This document shows, in pieces, positions 54,405 through 64,000 of a stretch of DNA of 64,000 nucleotides. The translations under genes were made by a program, and so were the position numbers. This DNA is from Guillardia theta CCMP2712 (taxonomy: Eukaryota; Cryptophyceae; Pyrenomonadales; Geminigeraceae): the NCBI RefSeq assembly GCF_000315625.1, contig NW_005434671.1, positions 954,358 to 1,018,357 on the forward strand, read 5' to 3'. The notes below the pieces were generated by a model, which worked only from the letters and a program-made list of their open reading frames with translations, did not search any database and had not been told where the DNA came from. Each line of letters opens with the position of its first letter. Position 1 is the stretch's first letter.

Positions 54405-55133
54405 TTACTCCTGTACGATGGTGGTACCAACGCCCTTGAATGTCTTAACCTGGAAACGCATAGAGTCAACTTCGGTCAAATGCGACAGATTTGATCAGAA
54501 GATCAGAAGCAAAAAAGACTGAAACATTGAATGAATCATTGAGAAAAATTACAAGCTAGCATTAAAAACTTTTTCAAAGCACACTCAACAATTCAGCCAA
54601 TATTGCATCTTCTTACCTCCACAAGAGTGCAGAGAGAGTAAAGCTTTTCCTTGGCATCCTCATCGTCATTGCGCTTGCGGGCAATGCGAACGCGAACACG
54701 GTAAGGAACATTCTTAACACCCTTGCTCCACAAGAACTTGTTGAGCTTCTGGTCTACCCTGACGTCCGATGTACCCATAGCCTTGGTGGCGAATTTCTTG
54801 ACTTCGCTAACAGCCCTTGGTGCTCTCCTCTTGAAGGTCCTGGATTGAACCTCGTCAGAAAGACTCTTCAAACTCGATCAATTTGCCATGTATTTTTCGA
54901 TCAAGCTGTGACGCAATCGAAATAATGCATACAAGATGTCTTACAAAACAAACAGAACATCTCTGCCACTTCACGAGTTTGTGTCGATGGTACAATTCAA
55001 GAAAAACACAATGCATGATGAAACAAGCAAGCATCCCAACTTACATTCCAAGGAGACGCTTGTGGATGTTGATGGTGTACTCCCTGGTCACGATCTCATT
55101 GACGCGGGTACCCTTCTTCGACTCCTTCCCCAT
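54405..55133 (-). CDS. RPL31: 60S ribosomal protein eL31
   Basis: Component of the cytosolic large ribosomal subunit near the exit tunnel. Three exons join in phase: 55133-55045 ([29 protein letters not shown]), 54839-54617 ([60 protein letters not shown], then [15 protein letters not shown]) and 54449-54405 ([14 protein letters not shown]). Length (119 aa) and sequence agree with eL31 throughout. AATAAA follows at about 54388. ATG 55133 is the only sensible start. Confidence 0.97.
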
Positions 55134-55984
55134 GGCGATAGCACGCGGACGATCGGCCAACGCGCACGAGCTGTGTTGACTGAAAATTATTTTTTTCTTG
55201 CCCCATCCCCGCGTTGGCCCCTGACTGAGATGTCCGGGCCCGGAGGCGGGTCGGCCCGCCGGGTCTCAAGACGCACGTACAGCACGTGCCTTTTAAAAGA
55301 AGTTGTAAATAACAAATATGTACAAACATATTCATTTTAAAAATTGATGGTACAGAGTGACTTGTTATCTGTACTATGATAGAACATCTGAATTTTATAT
55401 TTCTTCTTCAAAATGCTTATATGAGTTTTAAACATTGGTTAAGATGAGGTGCGCCTAAAAATTGTTTATAGCGGTTGTTCATTTATCCATCTTTGCTCTA
55501 ATTGTATTTTAAAGTTTTCCATTTTCTATAAATATTAAAATAATTTTGATGCCTGTGGTACTTGATTAGAAATTGTGTTTTATAGAGCCGCTGCATCTAT
55601 GGCCCTCGTGCTATGCAGAGACCAAAGTGAAAGGAGGGCTGCAGGCTTCGCATGAAGGAAGAGGAAGGGAACGTCCGTGTTTGGGGCCACTAGAATGATC
55701 GTTCAGCGACTGCTCAGGGCCAAAGATGATGAAGGAACGGGGAGGGGGAAGTATCAAGAGTTTAGAAAATGGGGCGTACGACAGGACAGGACTCAGTTGC
55801 TTTTAGACAATGTCTTGGGTCATCAGGACGATACTGAAGTCTGACAAGATGTATCGTGAAGATATTGGACTAGATATGAGATCGAGTGTTGCGCATGTTG
55901 CAGCTGTTGACATGAGGTTTGCAGGCTCCGATCGGATGGAAGGGATGACAATCTAGGCACTTGGACTGTTACGATCCTTTCACC
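55134..55984. promoter_or_regulatory. divergent spacer: GC island then AT-rich stretch
   Basis: Between RPL31 (-) and the RNA polymerase gene (+). A GC island at 55215-55270 (GTCCGGGCCCGGAGGCGGG, GGCCCGCCGGG) is followed by about 300 bp of AT-rich sequence (55290-55580). No exon is supported; 55620-55980 may include 5' UTR. Confidence 0.5.
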
Positions 55985-58900
55985 ATGAGTGGAAAGCGGA
56001 TAAGACTTTCGCAAGGATCGCGCGAAAAACTCCACTTGGCGTCTTTCTGGCCTTTAACATGTGCTAGCAAGTTGCAGGCATGTTTGCTTACACCAGGATG
56101 GCTCCAGCGACCATGTTCACGTCGGGAATATTCGGACGTTAGGAGGCACGATCCGATTGCTGCTTGCAGTTTGGGCAAGCAGATCAAAGGCGGACACTGT
56201 TTGATCACGTCGAGACTGTGTCAGCTCTCAAGGTTCAACTTGATTTCCAGATCTGCTCGGGTTTCAAGGAACCAGGCCGGAGGTGCGAGCGATCCAGGGC
56301 AGAGCGAAGGGAGCCCTTCCTCTGACCGAGATGAATCTCGAGTGATGAACAACCAACATGCAAGTGTTGATGAAATGCGCCCCTTCAGAAAGAGTGAGAT
56401 TTATCCGCGAATCATCACCACTAGTAAGTTGTTGGGAGAGACAACTATATCTGTGGACAAACCAGCGTTGGTTCTGGTCTCTCTTATACATTCCATTCTG
56501 ACCAAGTGGATTGAAGTGGAACAAACAATGCAATCAAGCGTGCAGGACCATAAAGAAAATGCAGATCCACGTGTTTTGATCAATTCAGCACGGTTGCATT
56601 CCAGATTCTTGGATCATAACGGTGGGATGCCAACAGGTAAATTGCTCTGTTTCAATTAGGACAAGACTTCTGACATGCTTTCGTGAAGATGCGTTCGATG
56701 ATTCGACTTTATCGGGTCTCCGCGAGAAGTTCGAAGATAGCTTGCTTGTTCACAGAGGGAAACCAGGCTTGGAGATGCACATGCCCAACCCTTACACTGC
56801 GAATGAACTTCCACCCCAGTTCAAGAAGTATTCGAAAAACCCCCTGGCTATCATGCAAAATGTTGATGAAGATAGGCTTCCTCATTTTTTCGAAGTATTG
56901 GAGGAGAATATCAAGTCTAGCACATTGCAAGAAAATTCCTCGATCCACTCGGCTGTAAAAGCTTCAACCAAGTTGTCAAAAATTTTGGAAAACAAGGCGA
57001 AAATGATGTTAAAACATCCCCAGTGGGGAACTGCAGATTTTGCAAAACAAATTTTCCTGGAACAGAGGGGTTATGAGATTGGAATGTCAATATACAGGTA
57101 AGTGTAAATTTTTGTGAGATGCTACACTAGACTCTGTTGTGACCTTCTGGGCAGGAAAGGGCGAGCTGCAACGGAGATGAGAGGGAAAGGAGGCTCTATG
57201 TCAGCTGTTGAAAACCTCTTATTAACTTGGCTGGACGATGTTCAGTTGGCAGTACGACGCCACCAAGAGGCTTACGTTTCAAGAACTTTCAAACAGGGTG
57301 AATTCGTGCGATTTTTGATTGAGTCCCTTTGTTGTTCAGCTGTCGAAGATCCAGCCTTGAGTCCTTTCAAAGATGTTGAAATGTTCAACTACAATATGGA
57401 GCAATCAATCAGCAAAATCCAAACCCTGCATGAATCAGACGATGAGGGAATTGGATTGATTGGCCCAATTTTGATGAGTTTGCCAGCAAGTAAGATTGCT
57501 GTCATCACAATTCATGAACTCCTGTCTTCATTGCTTTCGGGAGGTGGACAAGTTCATTTTGTACGCGCTGCTAGAACCGTCGGAGAAGGAATTCAGGCCG
57601 AACTCGGCTTAGAGCACGTCAAGAAAGCTAAGAATCGATTTCTCCTCAGCTCTCGAAGGGTACCTGCCTTCTTTCTTCGTGCTAGGCATTTGACAATTTG
57701 TCTTGACAGCTGAGCGCTCTTTGTAAAGCGCACGATGTTCGCAAGTTAAACAAACTCCTCTCACGGTTGGAGAGCCAGCCGCTATGGGATGCGAGAATGC
57801 AAGTGAAGGTTGAATATGTTGGTTTGTGAAACGAAGTATTGATGCTCTCGACAGGTGGGCGCCAAACTCATTCAAATACTGATGAACAGTGCAAAGTACA
57901 AAGGTTCAGCTGCTGTCACGCATGTTGTGCAAGCACAAATGTCAAATAAAGGTATGAGGAAGAAGGGGTTCTTGGCCCTAGACCAGGAAATCTTGCAAGA
58001 TTTGGAGAAACAACATGATTCTGTTGCTGCGCACAATCCGCTGCTTCTTCCTATGATCATCCGTCCGTTTCCATGGATGTCGTTTGATGTTGGCTGCTAT
58101 ATTCAAGCGCGGACAAAGGTTATGAGGATTGTTGACAAAGGATTGCAAGAAGAATCATGCCGCAATCATGATCTCTCTAGAATTTATGCTGCGCTCGACG
58201 TCCTTTCAGGTCTGTCGTGCTTGAATATTCATTGGTGGGGCTGAAGACAAGCAGGCACTGGCTGGTGCATTAATCGTCGTTTACTTAACGTCGTCCAACA
58301 TGCATGGTTGGACGATATGATTTTGGGTGAGATTCCGCAGAAAGATGACTTCGCCGTAAGTTGTTTGGCTGTCTCGAATGCTTTCTGAGTGTGACATAGG
58401 TCCCTGAGCTGGATCCGGACTGCATTGATGCTGCCGAGTCCTACTCACAATACAGAGAAAAGAAGAGGGTAGAGCAAAGAAACAAGGATCTACACTCCCT
58501 CCGCTGCTCTCTGATCAATCAGTTGCATGTTGCCACCACTATGTCAGATTTCAAGGAGTTCTTCTTCCCACACAATCTAGACTTCCGTGGGCGAGCGTAT
58601 CCGATTCCGCCTCACTTGAACCACCTGGGAAGCGACATCTGCAGAGGGCTGCTCAAGTTTTCCAAGAAGAAGCCATTGGGAAAGAAAGGATTCTACTGGT
58701 TGAAAGTTCACTTGGCGAATTTATTTGGAGAAAACAAGATCAGCTACGATGATCGAGTCAAGTGGACAGAGGAGCGAATGAGTCAGATCCTTCACTCAGC
58801 TAAGAATCCTCTGGATAGTGCTTCAAGGAAGTTCTGGTTATCTGCAGATGATCCATGGCAGGCTCTTGCTACCAGCATGGAGATCCAGGAAGCCATCGAA

Positions 58901-60406
58901 TCTGGAGACCCGTCAACCTACCTGAGCAATCTTCCAGTCCATCAAGACGGAAGTTGTAATGGATTACAGCATTATGCTGCGTTGGGATTGGACGAGATAG
59001 GAGGGGAGCAGGTTGAGATCTCGTTGGAATGTTGGTTACCCTGATCCCATGTTCTTAGGTCAATCTCGTACCTGGTGAGAAGCCTTCGGATCCTTACACG
59101 ACGGTATGCTGATTGCTTGTGGATTGAAAGGTTTTGATGAAAGGACTGCAGGTTTGCAATCGCGTGCTGGAAGCGCTCGATATGGACTTGCGTGATCCTT
59201 CCTCTGCAGACCACGAGGTCTGTTGTGATCCTATCCGATCGTGTGGTTGACAGAATGCTTCGTTAAGGTGTCGAAGTTAGTAGACAAGAGGGTCTCGAGG
59301 AAAGTCGTGAAGCAGACCGTTATGACAACCGTTTACGGCGTGACTTTCATTGGAGCAAGAGAGCAAATCTACAACAGGCTGTATGAGGCTTATGGAATTC
59401 CTGGGACTAATGAGCTCCAAGAGAACGACCTCTATCGGTGCATGAAATTTCACTTGTTGCCCTTGCTTTCAGCTCTAACCCGAGCCCAGCGCTTCCATGT
59501 ACCTGGCAAAGCTCACGCTAGCTAGTGTTGGAAACATCTTCGTCGGTGCCAGAAAGACGATGGAATGGCTCACGTCTGTCGCTAAGGTCCTTGTCCTAGA
59601 GTGGTCCCATTGGCCTTCTGATCTTCTTGGCAGATTGTTGCATCAACTGGCCAGCCTGTTCGCTGGACGACGCCTTTGGGTTTGCCCGTTGTCCAGGTGA
59701 GCTCTTGAGATGCCGGTGGGCAGAAGGACAGGCGATCTCACGCGTGTTCCAGCCTTACTACAAGGAGACCATGATGTCAGTGGAGACTGCTGTGCAGAAC
59801 ATTAGTCTGCTGAAGGTTGTGCTCTTGACCCCTTCTAATCCTCCTCCTGAGTGTTGTTCTGCAGTGTGATGAGAACGGACCCATCAACAAGGTTGACGTT
59901 GACTCTTTCATTGCCTACGTGTCTGACGTGTGCGGCAGTTGAAGCAGCGGACTGCATTCCCTCCCAACTTCGTCCACTCCCTCGACTCCACGCACCTCCT
60001 CATGACTGCGATCGAGTTCGATCGGTCTGACTGAGATCTCAAGCCGGGCCGGCGCTGACTCTGCTCCCTGCTGCAGGCGCGGGAAGACGTTTGCAGGTGT
60101 GCATGACAGTTTCTGGACGCATGCTTGCGACTACGAGGAGCTTGCGCTAGTGCTGAGAGAGCAGGTACCTTTCCCTCGCCTGTCCCCGGCCACTGATGAT
60201 CTTTTGCAGTTTGTTCACCTGTACACCCAGCCCATCCTCAATGATCTCAAGAACAGTTTCGAGCGGGATTACCCCACCATCGGACGCTTGCCGGTACCTC
60301 TTGTGCTGGTCCTTGTACAAGGATCTGATCGAGCTTGCAGGACTTGCCCGAGAAAGGGAGACTGGATATCAACGTGGTGAAGCAAAGCCCGTACTTTTTC
60401 AGCTGA
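55985..60406 (+). CDS. POLRMT: phage-type (T7-like) mitochondrial RNA polymerase
   Basis: Single-subunit DNA-directed RNA polymerase of the T3/T7 family, which transcribes mitochondrial genomes. All hallmark blocks are present across many exons: [20 protein letters not shown], motif [18 protein letters not shown] with the catalytic Asp (about 58938), the O-helix/motif B region [20 protein letters not shown] (about 59305), then [10 protein letters not shown] and motif [15 protein letters not shown] with the second catalytic Asp (about 60090). The C-terminus after an intron at 60295-60340 is [20 protein letters not shown] followed by Ser and TGA 60404-60406. The N-terminus ([20 protein letters not shown]) is basic and fits a presequence. 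Mitochondrial location is inferred; cryptophyte plastids carry their own multisubunit polymerase. Confidence 0.96.
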
Positions 60407-60568
60407 TGTAGATGTTTTATTCTTTCTCAAACCACACCCCAATGAACTTGTATTGTTTTGACCTTTCCTGTGCTTTTGCCTCTTGCTCTTTACCTCAGCC
60501 TTGACACCACAACCAAATATCTGCCACATGCTGATCTCCCAGTGAGACCTCATTTTTCGCGATCCATC

Positions 60569-60642
60569 TCGATGACTTCTCAACAAGTTGTAATTCTTTT
60601 CAAACTCGATGACTTCTCAACAAGTTGTAATTCTTTTCAAAC
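60569..60642. repeat. 37-bp perfect tandem duplication
   Basis: Two copies of TCGATGACTTCTCAACAAGT + TGTAATTCTTTTCAAAC lie side by side between the RNA polymerase stop and tRNA-Ser. The rest of 60407-60772 holds no gene. Confidence 0.9.
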
Positions 60643-60772
60643 TCTCGTCTCCTGGCTTTTCTCCTTGCTGTTCGAACAGCCTTTCTCCCTCCATCTTTCA
60701 ACTCTAAACCCACACTCACTCGTAGTGCATTGAACCGTATTGAAAAACTCAGAAACATTCTGCAATCACAAT

Positions 60773-60854
60773 GACATCGTGGCCGAGCGGTTAAGGCGGC
60801 AGACTCGAAATCTGCTGGGGTCTCCCCGCGTGAGTTCGAATCTCACCGATGTCG
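60773..60854 (+). tRNA. trnS-CGA: tRNA-Ser (anticodon CGA)
   Basis: Full type II cloverleaf: acceptor GACATCG/CGATGTC, D-arm TGGCCGAGCGGTTAAGGCGG, anticodon stem GCAGA/TCTGC with loop CTCGAAA (anticodon CGA), long variable arm TGGGGTCTCCCCGCG, T-arm TGAGTTCGAATCTCA, discriminator G. No intron. A T-rich run (TTTCTTTTT) directly after it is a Pol III terminator. Confidence 0.97.
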
Positions 60855-61128
60855 TTTCTTTTTGACCGGCAACGTTGATCCTGATGCGGGCCCACAATAA
60901 TATATTCAAGCAAGAATTTCAAGTTTCCGGATGTGATTTGCAGGCGATCCTCAGAATTTGAACCACTACGAGTGAACAGGCTTGTCTGCCATGATTGTTT
61001 ACTTAACTTGATGGTATGAGGTGCCGTAGGAGTAAGCTCGGGCTGACAACAATTGACCATACGACCTCTTGTAACGGAAATCTGCAACGGTCGATCGTCA
61101 GCTTGTTTCCTAGTCAAAAATCAAGTTC

Positions 61129-61707
61129 ATGGGGGCGGTGCCGGCGGTGATGAGGGGGAGGCAGGTAGAAGGGGAAGCGGCGGTGGAGGAGGAGAACATG
61201 CGCAGGAACCTGAGGATCCTCATCGATGACGAGGTCGTTCACGCTACGTACATGTGAGACCCTCTCGCTCTCTCGCTCTCTCGTTTGCCCGCGTCAGCCG
61301 GATGATTTTCTGCTCCGTCTGACGATGTTGCAATCAGCCCCGGGGAGAAGCTCAACTCGCCTTCGGTCAAAGCATCTCCCCTCCTCAGAGGATCAAAAAG
61401 GTGATAGAGCGCATCTTGCCTGCTCGCATCATGTCATGCCATGTTGCTCGCCAGCGTTCGTTTCAATCCGGTTGAGACAGAGATCATAATGAATTCGTTG
61501 CCCGCGCGCTATGATGCAAGGCAAGCAGATACCTTGTAGTGATGGTCGTGACATCCCAGCAGGTCTCCCTTTGGACTGCAGAAGAAGAACGAGCCAACGA
61601 GCTCCATGTCTCCACCATATCGCGAGAAAGAAGTGTCGAGCGGCCCTGAGCGAGCTCCCTTTGAGTTTTGTAGGATAGATGTATTCACAGGAAAAGACAT
61701 TTTGTAA
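61129..61707 (+). CDS. small unknown protein, 110 aa
   Basis: Three exons join exactly in phase: 61129-61253 (MGAVPAVMRGRQVEGEAAVE ... LRILIDDEVVHATY), 61338-61400 (IPGEKLNSPSVKASPLLRGS) and 61563-61707 (SPFGLQKKNEPTSSMSPPYR ... RIDVFTGKDIL, TAA). Ser/Pro/charged, no signal peptide or domain I know. Consistent donor/acceptor phases at both joins support it. Convergent with the EPTP gene, stops only 80 bp apart. Confidence 0.6.
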
Positions 61708-61786
61708 AATATGACATTGGGATAGCTTGCGCTCGCTTTCACCTGACGGGACTATAGTACATGCCGAGCCTGAGACGTTGCACGTC

Positions 61787-62936
61787 TCATCTGATCTCGA
61801 AAGCCTTCATGGAATATGCCGCGTTTGTGGGAAATTTCTACGAGAGTAGTCCGTCAAGACTGGACGGCAAGAGGGAGCTTGGGTACCTGGAATTGCTCGA
61901 ATCCTTGTTTGGAGGAGTTCCACACGTAGATGTAAGATGAGACATCGAAAGCTCCGTTCCTGCTCAATACGTTGCACCAGTCAAGACGATCCCGCGAGGG
62001 ACAGGAGAAGTCAAGGTCACCAGTGGTTGGAGATGAGGATGAAATCGCGAAGCTGAAGACATGAAAGATCAGAGATCAGAGTCAGATCAGCGCAGCGCTA
62101 CCTCCTGCATTGATCCTCCCGGAATCCCCAGGGCCGAGAAATGCTCCACATTGATAGCGCCTGAAGGAGGAGGGCAACAGATTACAAGTCGAGTCAGTCA
62201 AGACCACTCGGGTTCACCGTAAGTCTCCACGTGCTGCAGGAAGTCGAACTTAGACGTAGTAGCGTTCCACCTGCATGCCCCGTCATCCCCTCGCTCCTTC
62301 CCTCCTGCCGCCTGTCACCGATGGATCGTCGAGTTGGCGACGTTGGACACGAAGGGGAAGCCAGCCATGAAGACGGCAGAGGCCAGGAAGACTTCCCCAC
62401 TCGAGGTGGCGAACGGCTTGACTGAACGCACTTGACTGACCTGCAGCGCCAGGGCGTCAGGAGGCTTTGACGTCACGTCTTCACTCGCTACCTCGATGGA
62501 TTGAATCAGTTCGAACTGTTGAGCCTGGGGGTTGAAGACGTAGACCTGTCATCAGTTTGACTAGCATGAAGAGTTTGACAAGCTCAGCTCGCCGAACCAG
62601 CACGGGAAGATTGCTGGACGTGGAGTCCTCGTATCTCCCCAGGACCAGATATCCTTTCCCGTTGAACTGCAAGCTTCATTCACCTCCTTGAATCCTACAA
62701 CGAATCGTTTGAAATTTACCTCGTAGGTTTCGACTTTCCGTGCCGAAGTCGCCGAAATCGTGGTGACGAGCTGGAATTCTCCGCAGAGCCAGACGGGGAA
62801 CCGGCACCTCTTGGTGTCTGTGTATGTCAACCACTTGTAGACTTGCTGGTTGACGTCGATGTAGTTGATGACAGCAAAGTAAGTGACGCCTGCATGCCCG
62901 GTCAGGGGCTTAGTGGGAAGAGAGGCAAAGGTGCTG

Positions 62937-62967
<31 letters not shown>

Positions 62968-64000
62968 ATGATGAAGATGAAGATGAAGATGAAGATGAAG
63001 ATGAATCAGGAAAAGAAGAAGATCAAGAAGGAGAAGAAGGAGAACACGTAAATGGTGATGATAACGTTGACGATAGACGACGACGACGACGACACTTACT
63101 TAGATTCCCCATGAAGCCGTAACTGAAAGAGTGAAGGTCTACAGTCCCAGTGCTCACGGTAAAAGTCGCGCCGGACAACTGGACCAGCTGCCCCTCGTTG
63201 GAGTTGAGGCGGTATACCGAGCTCGAGGAGGTTGCGACCGCAATGTAGGACTGACAGCACAGTGAGAGGAAACGGGAGGGAGGAGAAGATCATACCTCTC
63301 CGTCTGAATAGAAGGGCTCAGCCAAGGTGTAGCCCGTGTTGTTCCAGGTGAGCACCAGCTCGAGACTAGCCCTGCTCAGCTCGTTCCTCTCTAGCATCGG
63401 AGGAGAGAAGACGAAGCGGTAGAAGCGGAACTGATAGCCCCAGAACACAAGGAAGTGCTGGTCGTTCCGCTTCACGTAGGACACACCCAGCAAGTTTCCT
63501 CCCACGTTGTCGCGGATCAGCTTGTTTGCCGCCGTGACCTCGAACTGTCCTCCTCCTGTGAAGTTCCACGGGTACACGTTTGACGGGCTGCTGTCGAGTA
63601 GCTGGACCAGCCCCAAGAAGATCCCGCGGACGCAGTTTGACTGTGAGGAGAAGAAAGTTCAGCTGACTCAGAGCAGTGAGCTCCGGCGTCCTCACCTCGT
63701 TGGTGCTGGCAGGTGGAGAGGAGACCGCGTAGGTACCGCTGCAGACCTTGCACGAGTCCGTGCTGACGGCTGGCGAGACTTGCGCGTACGTTCCAGCTGG
63801 GCAAGATAGGCAGGAGCTCAAGCCTGTCGAAGCTGGATGATCTGCCAGCACGAGGGCGTGTCAAGGCGGAGGAGGAGGAGGAGGAGGAGGAGGAGGAGGA
63901 GGAGGAGTCAAACCTTTGAAGAACCCTGTCGGACAAGGCGCACATGGCGGGGAGGCATCGTTGTTGGCGCTATAGTACCCACGAGCGCAGAGGCAGTCCT
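61787..64000 (-). CDS. extracellular GCC2/GCC3 Cys-rich plus EPTP-repeat protein (5' truncated)
   Basis: The gene runs off the right edge. The first visible exons carry Cys-rich repeats of the ephrin-receptor-like GCC2/GCC3 type: SANNDASPPCAPCPTGFF, ASTGLSSCLSCPAGTYAQ, STDSCKVCSGTYAVSSPPAS. Then come EPTP/EAR-type beta-propeller repeats: GGQFEVTAANKLIRDNV with HFLVFWGYQFRFYRF, EPFYSDGESYIAVATSSSSV, FQLVTTISATSARKVETYE with FNGKGYLVLGRYEDS, and near the end SYIYVWNSSKQGFEQFQ joined to KFPTNAAYSMKAFEIR, stop TGA 61787. EPTP repeats occur in secreted or cell-surface proteins. Introns contain microsatellites (62938-63006 and 63868-63907). Exon joins between 62000 and 62500 are not fully resolved. 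Confidence 0.72.
62938..63006. repeat. compound (GTT)n-(GATGAA)n microsatellite
   Basis: TTG/GTT repeated nine times followed by about six GATGAA units. It lies in an intron of the EPTP-repeat gene (minus strand); an open frame across it on the plus strand is spurious. Confidence 0.85.
63868..63907. repeat. (GGA)n array
   Basis: About 13 GGA units in an intron between two Cys-rich exons of the minus-strand gene. Confidence 0.85.

Noticed and set aside
60791-61117. 108-residue minus-strand frame ending GEIRTHAGRPQQ
   Set aside because: Its 3' end is the reverse complement of tRNA-Ser; no other support.
61761-61940. 59-residue plus-strand frame MPSLRRCTSHLISKAFME
   Set aside because: It overlaps, in antisense, the last exons of the EPTP-repeat gene, which match that repeat pattern.
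62883-63122. Plus-strand frame with Val and Asp-Glu runs
   Set aside because: Produced by GTT and GATGAA microsatellites inside an intron of a minus-strand gene.

Overview
The window looks like nuclear DNA of a protist alga. Compact genes on both strands are broken by many very short GT-AG introns (about 32-110 nt), 3' ends carry AATAAA signals, and intergenic spaces are short. The gene set includes a cytosolic ribosomal protein eL31, mitochondrial PDH E2, a phage-type organellar RNA polymerase, PRMT7, a HOP2-like meiotic protein, an SK-type K+ channel and MORN/Sfi1-like proteins. This fits a cryptophyte of the Guillardia type best, but the species is an inference from gene style, not from a search. 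Exon joins below were read by eye from splice sites and reading-phase agreement; many are approximate.

Layout. 0-8 kb: an unrecognised Pro/Ala-rich multi-exon gene (+) converges on a long MORN-plus-Sfi1-like gene (-). 8.5-14.4 kb: PRMT7 (+), a membrane-anchored coiled-coil protein (+), a small unknown gene (-). 14.6-20 kb: a secreted filamin-repeat/PC-esterase-like protein (+) and a secreted EF-hand protein (-). 20.3-28 kb: SK-type channel (+), PDH E2 (-), tRNA-Arg(CCT) (-), a CWC16/YJU2-family splicing factor (-). 28.3-36.4 kb: Cys-rich membrane protein (+), PDZ/coiled-coil protein (-), a large TBC-domain protein (-) containing a 100-N gap flanked by a duplicated sequence.

36.8-47 kb is the unusual region. 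Eight copies of a short gene encoding a roughly 84-94 residue Pro-rich protein (conserved ends MRPVTVLWSEVSLSAAP and SCLENILAARRK) lie in both orientations, within recent 1.19-kb and 3.08-kb duplications and one long head-to-head palindrome. Most copies have an upstream ~190-bp element bounded by 20-bp perfect inverted repeats. In their midst sits a single-copy CHAT-protease/ankyrin fusion gene with an apparent 2-bp frameshift.

47.3-64 kb: armadillo protein with signal peptide (-), a small unknown gene (+), sphingomyelinase-like EEP hydrolase (-), HOP2 (+), RPL31 (-), mitochondrial RNA polymerase (+), tRNA-Ser(CGA) (+), a small unknown gene (+), and a GCC2/GCC3-plus-EPTP extracellular protein (-) running off the right edge.

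A second recurring theme is short islands extremely rich in CCGGGCCC-type palindromes, placed almost only between divergent or 5' gene ends, suggesting a lineage-specific promoter architecture.
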